NCBI GenBank assembly: GCA_022447365.1
Contig: JAKVBL010000007.1
Span: forward strand, 239,545-303,544
Reading direction: 5' to 3'
Length of the DNA stretch: 64,000 nt
From: Oleiphilaceae bacterium
GTDB taxonomy: Bacteria; Pseudomonadota; Gammaproteobacteria; Pseudomonadales; Oleiphilaceae
The notes beneath the pieces were generated by a model. The model saw nothing but the letters and a program-made list of their open reading frames with translations. It was not told the DNA's origin and made no database searches. Shown one piece after another: positions 57,726-64,000 of this stretch. How positions within the stretch are numbered: position 1 is the stretch's first letter; every line of letters begins with the position of its first letter. The translations under genes and the position numbers were made by a program.

Positions 57726-57815
57726 TGGCGGAGAGAGAGGGATTCGAACCCTCGATGGGCGTAAACCCATACACCCTTAGCAGGGGTGCGCCTTCAGCCA
57801 CTCGGCCATCTCTCC
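57726..57815 (-). tRNA. tRNA-Ser (GCT)
   Basis: 90 nt, class II with a long variable arm; acceptor GGAGAGA/TCTCTCC, anticodon loop CTGCTAA (GCT), encoded CCA. First of the tRNA cluster, 12 bases after the -10 box. Confidence 0.97.
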
Positions 57816-57826
57816 AGACGCGCCGT

Positions 57827-57854
57827 ATAATACCAAAAAAATATTAAATGCCAA
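57827..57854 (-). promoter_or_regulatory. Promoter of the tRNA-Ser/Arg cluster
   Basis: Minus strand -35 TTGGCA (57854-57849), 16-bp spacer rich in T, -10 TATTAT (57832-57827) and a GC-rich discriminator ACGGCGCG directly before tRNA-Ser. Confidence 0.75.
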
Positions 57855-57864
57855 GCGCCAATTT

Positions 57865-57908
57865 CGTTTATTTCCTGTTTTTTCAGAGGATCGATCAGGG
57901 AATAAACG
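57865..57908. repeat. Inverted repeat at the csrA 3' end
   Basis: Arms CGTTTATTTCCTG and CAGGGAATAAACG match at 12 of 13 positions around an 18-nt loop, just after the csrA stop. No U-tract follows on the minus strand. Likely an mRNA 3' hairpin for csrA. Confidence 0.5.
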
Positions 57909-57918
57909 ATTCGCCTAA

Positions 57919-58110
57919 TTACTCATCAGAACCCGAAGTATCGGACTTCTCTTTCTGGATTCTTTGGTAGATTTCTTCACGGTGAACAGACACATCTTTC
58001 GGTGCATTTACACCAATTCGTACCTGGTTACCTTTTACTCCCAGCACAGTCACTGTGACATCATCGCCAACCATAAGCGTTTCACCAACGCGGCGCGTCA
58101 AAATTAGCAT
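57919..58110 (-). CDS. csrA: Carbon storage regulator CsrA
   Basis: 63 residues. [20 protein letters not shown] and [22 protein letters not shown] are the CsrA signature, including the RNA-contact Leu-Thr-Arg-Arg strand and VHREEIY. CsrA binds GGA sites in mRNA leaders and controls translation. The frame extends upstream, but ATG 58110 has GGAG nine bases before it and gives the normal length. Position between lysC and tRNA genes matches Pseudomonas/RsmA loci. A TATAAT lies near the lysC stop. Confidence 0.98.
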   Translation of the reverse strand: MLILTRRVGETLMVGDDVTVTVLGVKGNQVRIGVNAPKDVSVHREEIYQRIQKEKSDTSGSDE

Positions 58111-58275
58111 TATTGCAACTCCTTCGTTTGTACTACCTTCCAAAGATTATCTTAACTTGTAGGTCGTCCAAATTAATTACTGCCAGTAAAGTCTACTTTT
58201 CTCAAAAAGAAAGGAACATCTTAGAACTTTTCTTTATGGACATCTAATCATTACCGGCAAGCTTGTATTAAGCGG

Positions 58276-58281
58276 ATTATA
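58276..58281 (-). promoter_or_regulatory. -10 box of a csrA promoter
   Basis: Minus strand TATAAT at 58281-58276, followed by CCGC, 15 bases after the lysC stop and about 165 bases before csrA. A long leader; -35 is weak. Confidence 0.45.
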
Positions 58282-58295
58282 AGCGAGAACTGTAA

Positions 58296-59519
58296 TTACT
58301 CACTCTTATCCAAATCAAACGCTGTATGCAATGTGCGCACAGCCAATTCCATGTACTTCTCATCAATCACGACTGAGATTTTAATTTCAGACGTAGAGAT
58401 CATCTGAATATTAATGCCTTCCTGAGAGAGCGCGTCGAACATGGTGGTAGCAACACCTGCATGCGATCGCATACCAACACCAACGATAGAGACTTTCGCG
58501 ATTGTGTCATCGCCAACGACCTGCTTAGCACCTAGATCAGCACAAACCTGCTCTAAAATTGCCAATGCTTTTTTGTAGTCATTACGGTGGACCGTAAAAG
58601 TAAAGTCCGTGCAGTTATCGACACCAACGTTTTGAACAATCATGTCGAGTTCAATATTCTGATCACTGACAGGCTTTAAAATCTTGCTAGCGATACCCGG
58701 AATATCAGGAACACCAACAAGCGTTAATTTCGCTTCATCACGATTAAAAGCAATACCAGAAACTAACGGCTGCTCCATACCACCCTCATTATCTATAGAA
58801 ATTAAGGTACCCGGCCCTTCCTTAAAACTGGATAGAACGCGCAAAGGCACACTATATTTACCCGCAAACTCGACAGAACGAATCTGCAAAACTTTAGAAC
58901 CGAGACTAGCCATCTCGATCATCTCTTCAAAAGTAATCTGCTCCAGACGTTGCGCTGACTCAACTACACGAGGGTCTGTTGTGTATACACCGTCGACATC
59001 CGTATAGATTTGACATTCATCAGCTTTGAGAGCAGCCGCCAAAGCAACAGCAGTTGTATCTGAGCCACCACGACCAAGCGTCGTGATATTGCCCTTTTCA
59101 TCAACCCCTTGGAATCCAGCTACAACGATAACGCGCCCTTGCTCAATATCAGAGCGCATCTTATCTTCGTCGATATCCAGAATACGCGCCTTCGTATGCG
59201 TATCGTCGGTTGTAATTCGAACCTGCCCGCCTGTATATGATCTAGCAGGACAGCCCCTTTTGTTCAGTGCCATACTCAACAAGGCAATCGTTACCTGCTC
59301 ACCCGTTGACACCAACACATCCATTTCTCTAGGCGTAGGCTCGTCGGTAATGTCGTTGGCAAGACCGATCAATCGATTTGTTTCTCCACTCATTGCAGAA
59401 ACAACTACGACGATGTCATCTCCCTTATCGCGAAAGCCTTTAATTTTATCCCCAACAGCTTCGATACGCTCAACCGTACCAACAGATGTGCCGCCAAACT
59501 TCTGAACCAACAACGCCAT
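58296..59519 (-). CDS. lysC: Aspartate kinase
   Basis: 407 residues, typical of the Pseudomonas-type enzyme. LVQKFGGTSVG (substrate Lys), VVSAMSGET and TLGRGGSDTTAVALAAAL form the kinase domain (about 1-240); two ACT domains follow (about 265-405) and give feedback control by lysine/threonine. It phosphorylates aspartate for Lys, Met and Thr synthesis. It follows alaS by 54 bases; csrA is downstream. An internal start for a beta subunit is usual in this class but not proven here. Confidence 0.98.
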   Translation of the reverse strand: MALLVQKFGGTSVGTVERIEAVGDKIKGFRDKGDDIVVVVSAMSGETNRLIGLANDITDEPTPREMDVLVSTGEQVTIALLSMALNKRGCPARSYTGGQVRITTDDTHTKARILDIDEDKMRSDIEQGRVIVVAGFQGVDEKGNITTLGRGGSDTTAVALAAALKADECQIYTDVDGVYTTDPRVVESAQRLEQITFEEMIEMASLGSKVLQIRSVEFAGKYSVPLRVLSSFKEGPGTLISIDNEGGMEQPLVSGIAFNRDEAKLTLVGVPDIPGIASKILKPVSDQNIELDMIVQNVGVDNCTDFTFTVHRNDYKKALAILEQVCADLGAKQVVGDDTIAKVSIVGVGMRSHAGVATTMFDALSQEGINIQMISTSEIKISVVIDEKYMELAVRTLHTAFDLDKSE

Positions 59520-59572
59520 TTCTTTATTCCTGTACCACTACCAACGCACTACGTATATGCAAAAAGCGCGGG

Positions 59573-59578
59573 ATTATA
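59573..59578 (-). promoter_or_regulatory. -10 box of a lysC promoter at the alaS stop
   Basis: Minus strand TATAAT at 59578-59573 overlaps the alaS stop codon and is followed by CCCGCGC, about 55 bases before lysC. The -35 (TTCAAG, 18-bp spacing) is weak. Confidence 0.45.
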
Positions 59579-62171
59579 ACTTACTTTCAACCCAAACTTG
59601 AACCCTAGCTAAAGCTTCATCTAGCCTAGCCAAATTGGTGCCACCACCTTGCGCCATATCAGGACGACCGCCACCTTTACCATCAACGATCTGGGAAACT
59701 TCTTTCATCAATTCGCCAGCTGAAAATTTCTTTGAAATCGACTTAGTTACACCCGCAATCAAAACAATCTTATCGCCTTCCTTAGCAGCTAATAACACGA
59801 CAGCTTCACCAAGCTCATTCTTCAATTTATCAACGGCATCCATTAACGCTTTACGATCCATGCCCTCAGCGTTTTGCGCCAAAACTTTAATACCCGACAC
59901 ATCTTTTGCATTACCAGCCAACTCACTACCCGCATCAGCAGCTAGTTTCGCCTTTAATTTTTCAAGCTCTTTTTCTGCAGATTTAAGCTTTTCAAACTGA
60001 CCCAACGCTTTGTCTAGGACGACATCTTTATTACATTTCAAAGCCGCCGCTAACTCAGAAAGTTGCTCTAAGTTTTCACGAACATAACGTTCGGCCGCAT
60101 CACCTGTGAGCGCTTCGATTCGACGTACACCAGAAGAAATGCCACCTTCAGAAACGATTACAAGTTGACCGATATCTCCTGTTCGTTGCACGTGTGTACC
60201 GCCACAAAGTTCAACAGAAAAAGAATTACGTCCCATAGAAAGTACGCGCACTTCATCACCGTACTTTTCACCAAACAATGCCATTGCACCCATCTCGCGA
60301 GCCGAATCCATATTGGTCAACGTAGTTGTTACGGCTGTATTAGCGCGAATCTCGGAATTAACAATCGATTCCAATTCGCTAACTTGCTCTTTAGTCACCC
60401 CTTCATAATGCGCAAAGTCGAAACGCAAACGCTCACTATTTACCAATGACCCTTTCTGGACCACGTGTTCACCTAAAACCTTGCGCAAAGCAGCATGCAA
60501 AAGGTGTGTTGCAGAATGGTTCAAAGCAGTTGCTTCTCGCTCTGACTGGGCAACTTCACACTCTACAGAATCGTCTTTAGCAAAATTGCCGTTAGCTACA
60601 ACACCAAGATGAACAAATTGATTGCCTTGCTTTTGAGTATCTTTTACTTCGAAAACCGAATCACCTGAGCGAATTACACCCGTATCTCCGGCCTGACCAC
60701 CAGACTCAGCATAAAAAGGCGTTACATCAAGTACGATAGCCCCAGCTTGTCCTTGCGCTAAAGAAGCTTCCTGACCATCAATAAGCGTGGCGACGATATT
60801 ACTTTGGCCTTCTAGGGACTCATAGCCAACAAAACTCGTTTCGCCTTCGATAGAGAAGGTATTATTATAATCAACGTCGAACTTGCTAGCGGATCGAGCT
60901 CTTTCGCGTTGCGCTTCCATGGCCACATCAAATCCATGGTAATCAAGCGTCAATCCGCGCTCTCTCGCAATATCGTTAGTTAAGTCAACGGGAAAACCGT
61001 AAGTATCATAAAGCGTAAATACTGTTTTTCCGGAAATAACCTTGCCTTCAAGCTGATCAATATCAGCTTCTAAAAGCCGCATACCTTTATCCAGTGTCTT
61101 AGCGAACTGCTGCTCTTCTTGAAGCAAAATTTTCTCGATTTGAACCTGCCCCGTCCTCAACTCTGGGTAGGCGTCTCCCATTATATGAACAAGACTAGAA
61201 ACTAACTTGTAGAAAAATACCCCTTCCGCGCCAAGTTTATTACCGTGGCGAATAGCGCGGCGAATAATACGACGCAATGTATATCCACGACTTTCATTAG
61301 ACGGCATCACACCGTCCGCAATCAAAAACGCGGCTGAGCGAATATGATCAGCAATAACACGCAAAGATTTTTCTTCAGTGGACACACCATTCAAAAGATT
61401 AGACGCATCAGATAACAAATCTTGGAATAGATCGATCTCGTAGTTGCTATGCACACTTTGCATAACGGCAGCGATACGCTCCAACCCCATCCCTGTATCA
61501 ACTGAAGGTTTTGGTAATGGATTCATTTTCCCGTCGGCAGTGCGGTTAAACTGCATAAATACCAGATTCCAAACCTCAATGTAACGATCACCGTCATCAT
61601 TTGGTCCACCAGGAGGATCACCTGCAACAGCTTCACCATGATCGTAAAAAATCTCGGTACAAGGTCCGCATGGCCCGGTATCACCCATCGACCAGAAGTT
61701 GTCTTTTTCTCCTAAACGAGAAAAGCGATCTTGATTGATACCAATATGATTAAACCAAATTTCTTCAGCCTCTTTATCGTCCTTATAGACCGTCACCCAA
61801 AGCTTTTCTTCTGGAATCCCAAGTTCCTTGGTCAGAAATGTCCAAGCAAACTCAATCGCCTCTGTTTTAAAGTAATCACCAAAACTAAAGTTCCCCAACA
61901 TTTCAAAAAACGTATGATGGCGAGCCGTATAACCAACGTTTTCAAGATCGTTATGTTTACCACCTGCGCGAACGCATTTTTGAGATGTGGTCGCTCGGCT
62001 ATAGGCACGTTTTTCAGTACCTAGAAACGTATCCTTAAATTGATTCATACCCGCATTAGTGAATAGCAAGGTCGGGTCATCGGCCGGAACGAGTGAACTA
62101 CTTGCCACTCGCTGATGCTCGTTTCGAGCAAAGTAATCTAGAAATTTCTCGCGGATTTCTGCCGTCTTCAT
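59574..62171 (-). CDS. alaS: Alanyl-tRNA synthetase
   Basis: 865 residues (E. coli 876). Class II catalytic domain with [15 protein letters not shown] and [39 protein letters not shown]; the editing domain with [13 protein letters not shown] and CGGTH (zinc ligands); and the C-Ala domain with [19 protein letters not shown] RPDMAQGGG. It charges tRNA-Ala and clears mischarged Ser/Gly. Start ATG 62171. Gene order alaS-lysC-csrA is conserved. Confidence 0.99.
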   Translation of the reverse strand: MKTAEIREKFLDYFARNEHQRVASSSLVPADDPTLLFTNAGMNQFKDTFLGTEKRAYSRATTSQKCVRAGGKHNDLENVGYTARHHTFFEMLGNFSFGDYFKTEAIEFAWTFLTKELGIPEEKLWVTVYKDDKEAEEIWFNHIGINQDRFSRLGEKDNFWSMGDTGPCGPCTEIFYDHGEAVAGDPPGGPNDDGDRYIEVWNLVFMQFNRTADGKMNPLPKPSVDTGMGLERIAAVMQSVHSNYEIDLFQDLLSDASNLLNGVSTEEKSLRVIADHIRSAAFLIADGVMPSNESRGYTLRRIIRRAIRHGNKLGAEGVFFYKLVSSLVHIMGDAYPELRTGQVQIEKILLQEEQQFAKTLDKGMRLLEADIDQLEGKVISGKTVFTLYDTYGFPVDLTNDIARERGLTLDYHGFDVAMEAQRERARSASKFDVDYNNTFSIEGETSFVGYESLEGQSNIVATLIDGQEASLAQGQAGAIVLDVTPFYAESGGQAGDTGVIRSGDSVFEVKDTQKQGNQFVHLGVVANGNFAKDDSVECEVAQSEREATALNHSATHLLHAALRKVLGEHVVQKGSLVNSERLRFDFAHYEGVTKEQVSELESIVNSEIRANTAVTTTLTNMDSAREMGAMALFGEKYGDEVRVLSMGRNSFSVELCGGTHVQRTGDIGQLVIVSEGGISSGVRRIEALTGDAAERYVRENLEQLSELAAALKCNKDVVLDKALGQFEKLKSAEKELEKLKAKLAADAGSELAGNAKDVSGIKVLAQNAEGMDRKALMDAVDKLKNELGEAVVLLAAKEGDKIVLIAGVTKSISKKFSAGELMKEVSQIVDGKGGGRPDMAQGGGTNLARLDEALARVQVWVESKL

Positions 62172-62376
62172 CTTTAAGGACTCACCAGGAAGTTTTAGTT
62201 ATAGAATTCAATGAGCTGCATCAGCAGCAAAGCAGCGTACTGTAACATAATTTACATTGACCGGAACGCATTTAGGGGCGAACTCAAGCACTTTCCAATC
62301 TTTAGTTTGTAATATTTTCTAAACTTGGGATCTTATATGCGCTAGTATTCGCAACGATTAATGATTTGGAAAAAAT

Positions 62377-62865
62377 ATGCGCGAGTTTTACGAAAACGTA
62401 GAAGAAATGAACACTGCGGGCTTACCTCGACGGCTAGCTGCGATGTTTTATGATTTTCTCCTAAATATTGCTCTTTTAATGGTCACCACTGGTGTCTACA
62501 TGATGATTTCCAAAAAAGTCATTGGAGCTGAAACGTACAAGGCAATGAATGAAAGCGGCAGTACAATTGGCGACCCAATTCTAACAGTAATATTGTTCGC
62601 CACATTGTTTTTATTCTACGGATATTTCTGGACCAAAACCGGACAAACACTTGGTATGCAAGTTTGGCATCTTCGTGTCCAGACTCACGATGCAAAACGC
62701 ATCACATGGGTACAAGCACTCCGCAGATTTATCGGAGCATTTATATCGACATCTATATTCGGACTTGGCTATTTATGGCTCTTAATCGATAAAAACAATC
62801 GGACACTCCAGTGTTATATCTCAAACACTCAGATCGTAAGGATCCCCAAAAGAGCGAAAAAATAG
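62377..62865 (+). CDS. RDD family membrane protein
   Basis: 162 residues with three to four membrane helices. AGLPRRLAAMFYDFLLNIALL carries the R-x3-(A/F)-x-x-D-DUF RDD pattern with D in YDF, and TGQTLGMQVWHLRVQ and ALRRFIGAFIST complete the family. RDD proteins are small inner-membrane proteins of unknown transport or accessory role. It faces the DUF3185 gene, one base apart. Confidence 0.9.
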   Translation: MREFYENVEEMNTAGLPRRLAAMFYDFLLNIALLMVTTGVYMMISKKVIGAETYKAMNESGSTIGDPILTVILFATLFLFYGYFWTKTGQTLGMQVWHLRVQTHDAKRITWVQALRRFIGAFISTSIFGLGYLWLLIDKNNRTLQCYISNTQIVRIPKRAKK

Positions 62866-63060
62866 TTACTTTACTTTTTTAATGCCAAGAACAATACAAA
62901 CAAGACCAATAACAAAAGCGACAATTGCCTTTGTAGATGACGAACCCGTCAACGCCTGCCCCACTTGGCCAGATAGAGAAGAACTAACGTTATACCCCCA
63001 TAGAACAACTGCAACACCAACCACAATCAAAACGATACCCACAATTTTTTGAGAGCCCAT
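62866..63060 (-). CDS. DUF3185 family small membrane protein
   Basis: 64 residues, two helices: QKIVGIVLIVVGVAVVLWGY and KAIVAFVIGLVCIVLGI, separated by a Ser/Gly-rich loop (SSSLSGQVGQALTGSSS), the DUF3185 pattern. Inner membrane; function unknown. GAGGTGAG precedes the ATG. Confidence 0.85.
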   Translation of the reverse strand: MGSQKIVGIVLIVVGVAVVLWGYNVSSSLSGQVGQALTGSSSTKAIVAFVIGLVCIVLGIKKVK

Positions 63061-63532
63061 AAACTCACCTCGCTTTAAGTAGTGTGGCCATTTAAGTAAA
63101 CATAATGCATTTTGTCTAATTTGTGATCAGCACTCAGTCGTGGACCGATAATAAGCACATCACTAATACTGTTATCGCATACAGAATTGATGGATAGACC
63201 ACAAGCTCTTACCACACACATTAAAAAGCATACCCAAAACTGTGTTAGTGCTTTCACGGTTAAAACCAAACTTGCCCAAAACGTTCTTAGCTTGAACAGG
63301 GATTAATAATTAAAGTAACAGGTGCGGTTTGAGAGGATGATCTTGCGATTTATAAAAAGGACGAGATTCCACAGCAGTTTTGCATTAGAAGATTAAAGCC
63401 GGTCGCGACGGACCTTTGCTCACAGGCTTAGCTCGTTGTATGCTTACGGGATATACCTAGAATTGCCTACAGCAGTCTTTGCCTTACTCCACATGGTACC
63501 CATGTGAATGCTCTGTCTATAAATTCCATACA
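63061..63532. other. Intergenic region between DUF3185 and the rRNA operon end
   Basis: About 470 bases with no supported gene. Holds the DUF3185 promoter region and a perfect inverted repeat CACATGG-TAC-CCATGTG (63490-63506). A 64-codon minus frame (63075-63269) has no ribosome site and no homology. Confidence 0.6.
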
Positions 63533-63562
63533 GAAAAAAAGGGCTATCCAACCAGATAACCC
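63533..63562 (-). terminator. Rho-independent terminator of the rRNA operon
   Basis: Minus strand GGGTTATC-TGGTTG-GATAGCCC (one G-U pair) followed by T7, 15 bases after 5S rRNA. Confidence 0.92.
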
Positions 63563-63577
63563 TCTCTCATATTAGAA

Positions 63578-63694
63578 GCCTGACGATGACCTACTCTCAC
63601 ATGGGACCTCCCACACTACCATCGGCGATGAACCGTTTCACTTCTGAGTTCGGGATGGGATCAGGTGGTTCCAGCTCTCTATGGTCGTCAGGCA
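63578..63694 (-). rRNA. rrf: 5S ribosomal RNA
   Basis: About 117 nt. The ends TGCCTGACGACC and GTCATCGTCAGGC pair (helix I); internal CCATCCCGAACTCAGAAGTGAAA and the loop E region are universal 5S landmarks. It follows 23S in the 16S-23S-5S order on the minus strand. Ends are approximate by a few bases. Confidence 0.97.
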
Positions 63695-63863
63695 AAACTC
63701 TGGTTGAAGTAACTTATTGTCGTTACACCAACACTTAATTCTGCTGTTGTCTTTAACATTGGAAGCGATAGTAGTCGCTTATGGTTCATATCTTCATTAT
63801 TCGTCGATTGTTCGATTGGTTGCCTATACACCCAGCCCTCTTTCGAAGACGCTTTGGCGTTAT

Positions 63864-64000
63864 ATAGTCAAGCCTCACGGGCAATTAGTACAGGTTAGCT
63901 CAACGCCTCACAACGCTTACACACCCTGCCTATCAACCTCATAGTCTTTAAGGGCCCTTTAGGATTCTCAAGGAATCAGGGAAAACTTATCTTGAAGGGG
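63864..64000 (-). rRNA. rrl: 23S ribosomal RNA, 3' end (partial)
   Basis: The minus strand reads GTTGAGCTAACCTGTACTAAT then CCGTGAGGCTTGAC, the 3' end of 23S rRNA (cf. E. coli GAGGCTTAACC). The gene continues beyond the window edge. The 169-bp gap to 5S holds no tRNA. Confidence 0.95.

Noticed and set aside
59026..59505. 159-codon plus-strand frame inside lysC
   Set aside because: Antisense shadow of lysC.
59520..59573. Possible lysine riboswitch before lysC
   Set aside because: The alaS-lysC gap is only 54 bases, too short for the aptamer.
63075..63269. 64-codon minus-strand frame between DUF3185 and the rRNA terminator
   Set aside because: No ribosome site, no homology; unusual Cys/Val composition.
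63717..63944. 75-codon plus-strand frame between 5S and 23S rRNA
   Set aside because: Runs into the 23S rRNA sequence on the other strand; not a gene.

Overview
The window is a chromosomal segment of a Gram-negative gammaproteobacterium with moderately low GC. LPS-export genes lptF/lptG, hda, holC, sbcB, dsbC, glutaredoxin 4, csrA beside lysC/alaS, DUF1631 and DUF2066 are gammaproteobacterial families. Many gene neighbourhoods (alaS-lysC-csrA-tRNA; rpsP-rimM-trmD-rplS next to ffh, a CcsA-like gene and a CorC-like gene; pepA-holC-valS divergent from lptFG) match Pseudomonas/Oceanospirillales/Cellvibrionales-type genomes. A sodium-pumping decarboxylase operon and a PHA-synthase-like gene suggest a marine lifestyle. 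The species cannot be assigned from the sequence alone. I saw no prophage, insertion sequence, CRISPR array or plasmid backbone; most of the window is core chromosome.

Layout. 1-2.2 kb: 3' end of a sterol-desaturase/fatty-acid-hydroxylase gene, marC, and a secreted DUF6160-like protein. 2.2-11.2 kb: lptG-lptF facing pepA-holC-valS, then an overlapping panE-like/mak pair. 11.2-18.2 kb: ampD, a large DUF1631 protein, nadC, and a membrane GGDEF-EAL protein whose EAL half looks degenerate. 18.2-24.1 kb: parA, hda, a CDP-alcohol phosphatidyltransferase and DUF2066 on the minus strand (no ATG start in the set), facing purM-purN-DUF3108. 24.1-29.6 kb: recJ, hom-thrC, dsbC. 29.7-35.4 kb: rpsP-rimM-trmD-rplS, ffh, CcsA-like and CorC-like genes. 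35.4-41.4 kb: a second DUF1631 gene followed by a TonB-like gene, sbcB, a second DUF6160-like gene, grxD. 41.4-48.6 kb: orphan hyuB, argD-like transaminase, orphan Fe/spermidine-type ABC ATPase, glpK and divergent glpD. 48.6-52.7 kb: rstA/rstB-like two-component system, SlyD-like FKBP, PhaC-like hydrolase. 53-56.4 kb: oadGAB. 56.6-62.2 kb: an unrecognised 217-aa gene, a tRNA-Ser/Arg/Arg/Arg cluster, csrA, lysC, alaS. 62.4-64 kb: RDD and DUF3185 membrane proteins, then 5S and the 3' end of 23S rRNA (minus strand).

The most unusual items are: the DUF1631-TonB-like pair and its distant DUF1631 paralogue; two dispersed DUF6160-like secreted proteins sharing a (T/S)GQA N-terminal motif; the GGDEF-EAL protein with an intact cyclase and I-site but altered EAL residues; the orphan 217-aa gene behind the tRNA cluster; several orphan subunits (hyuB, ABC ATPase, phaC); and a recurring -10 box followed by a GC-rich discriminator upstream of translation-related genes. 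None of these is proven to be a new system; the DUF1631/TonB-like unit is the best candidate for one.
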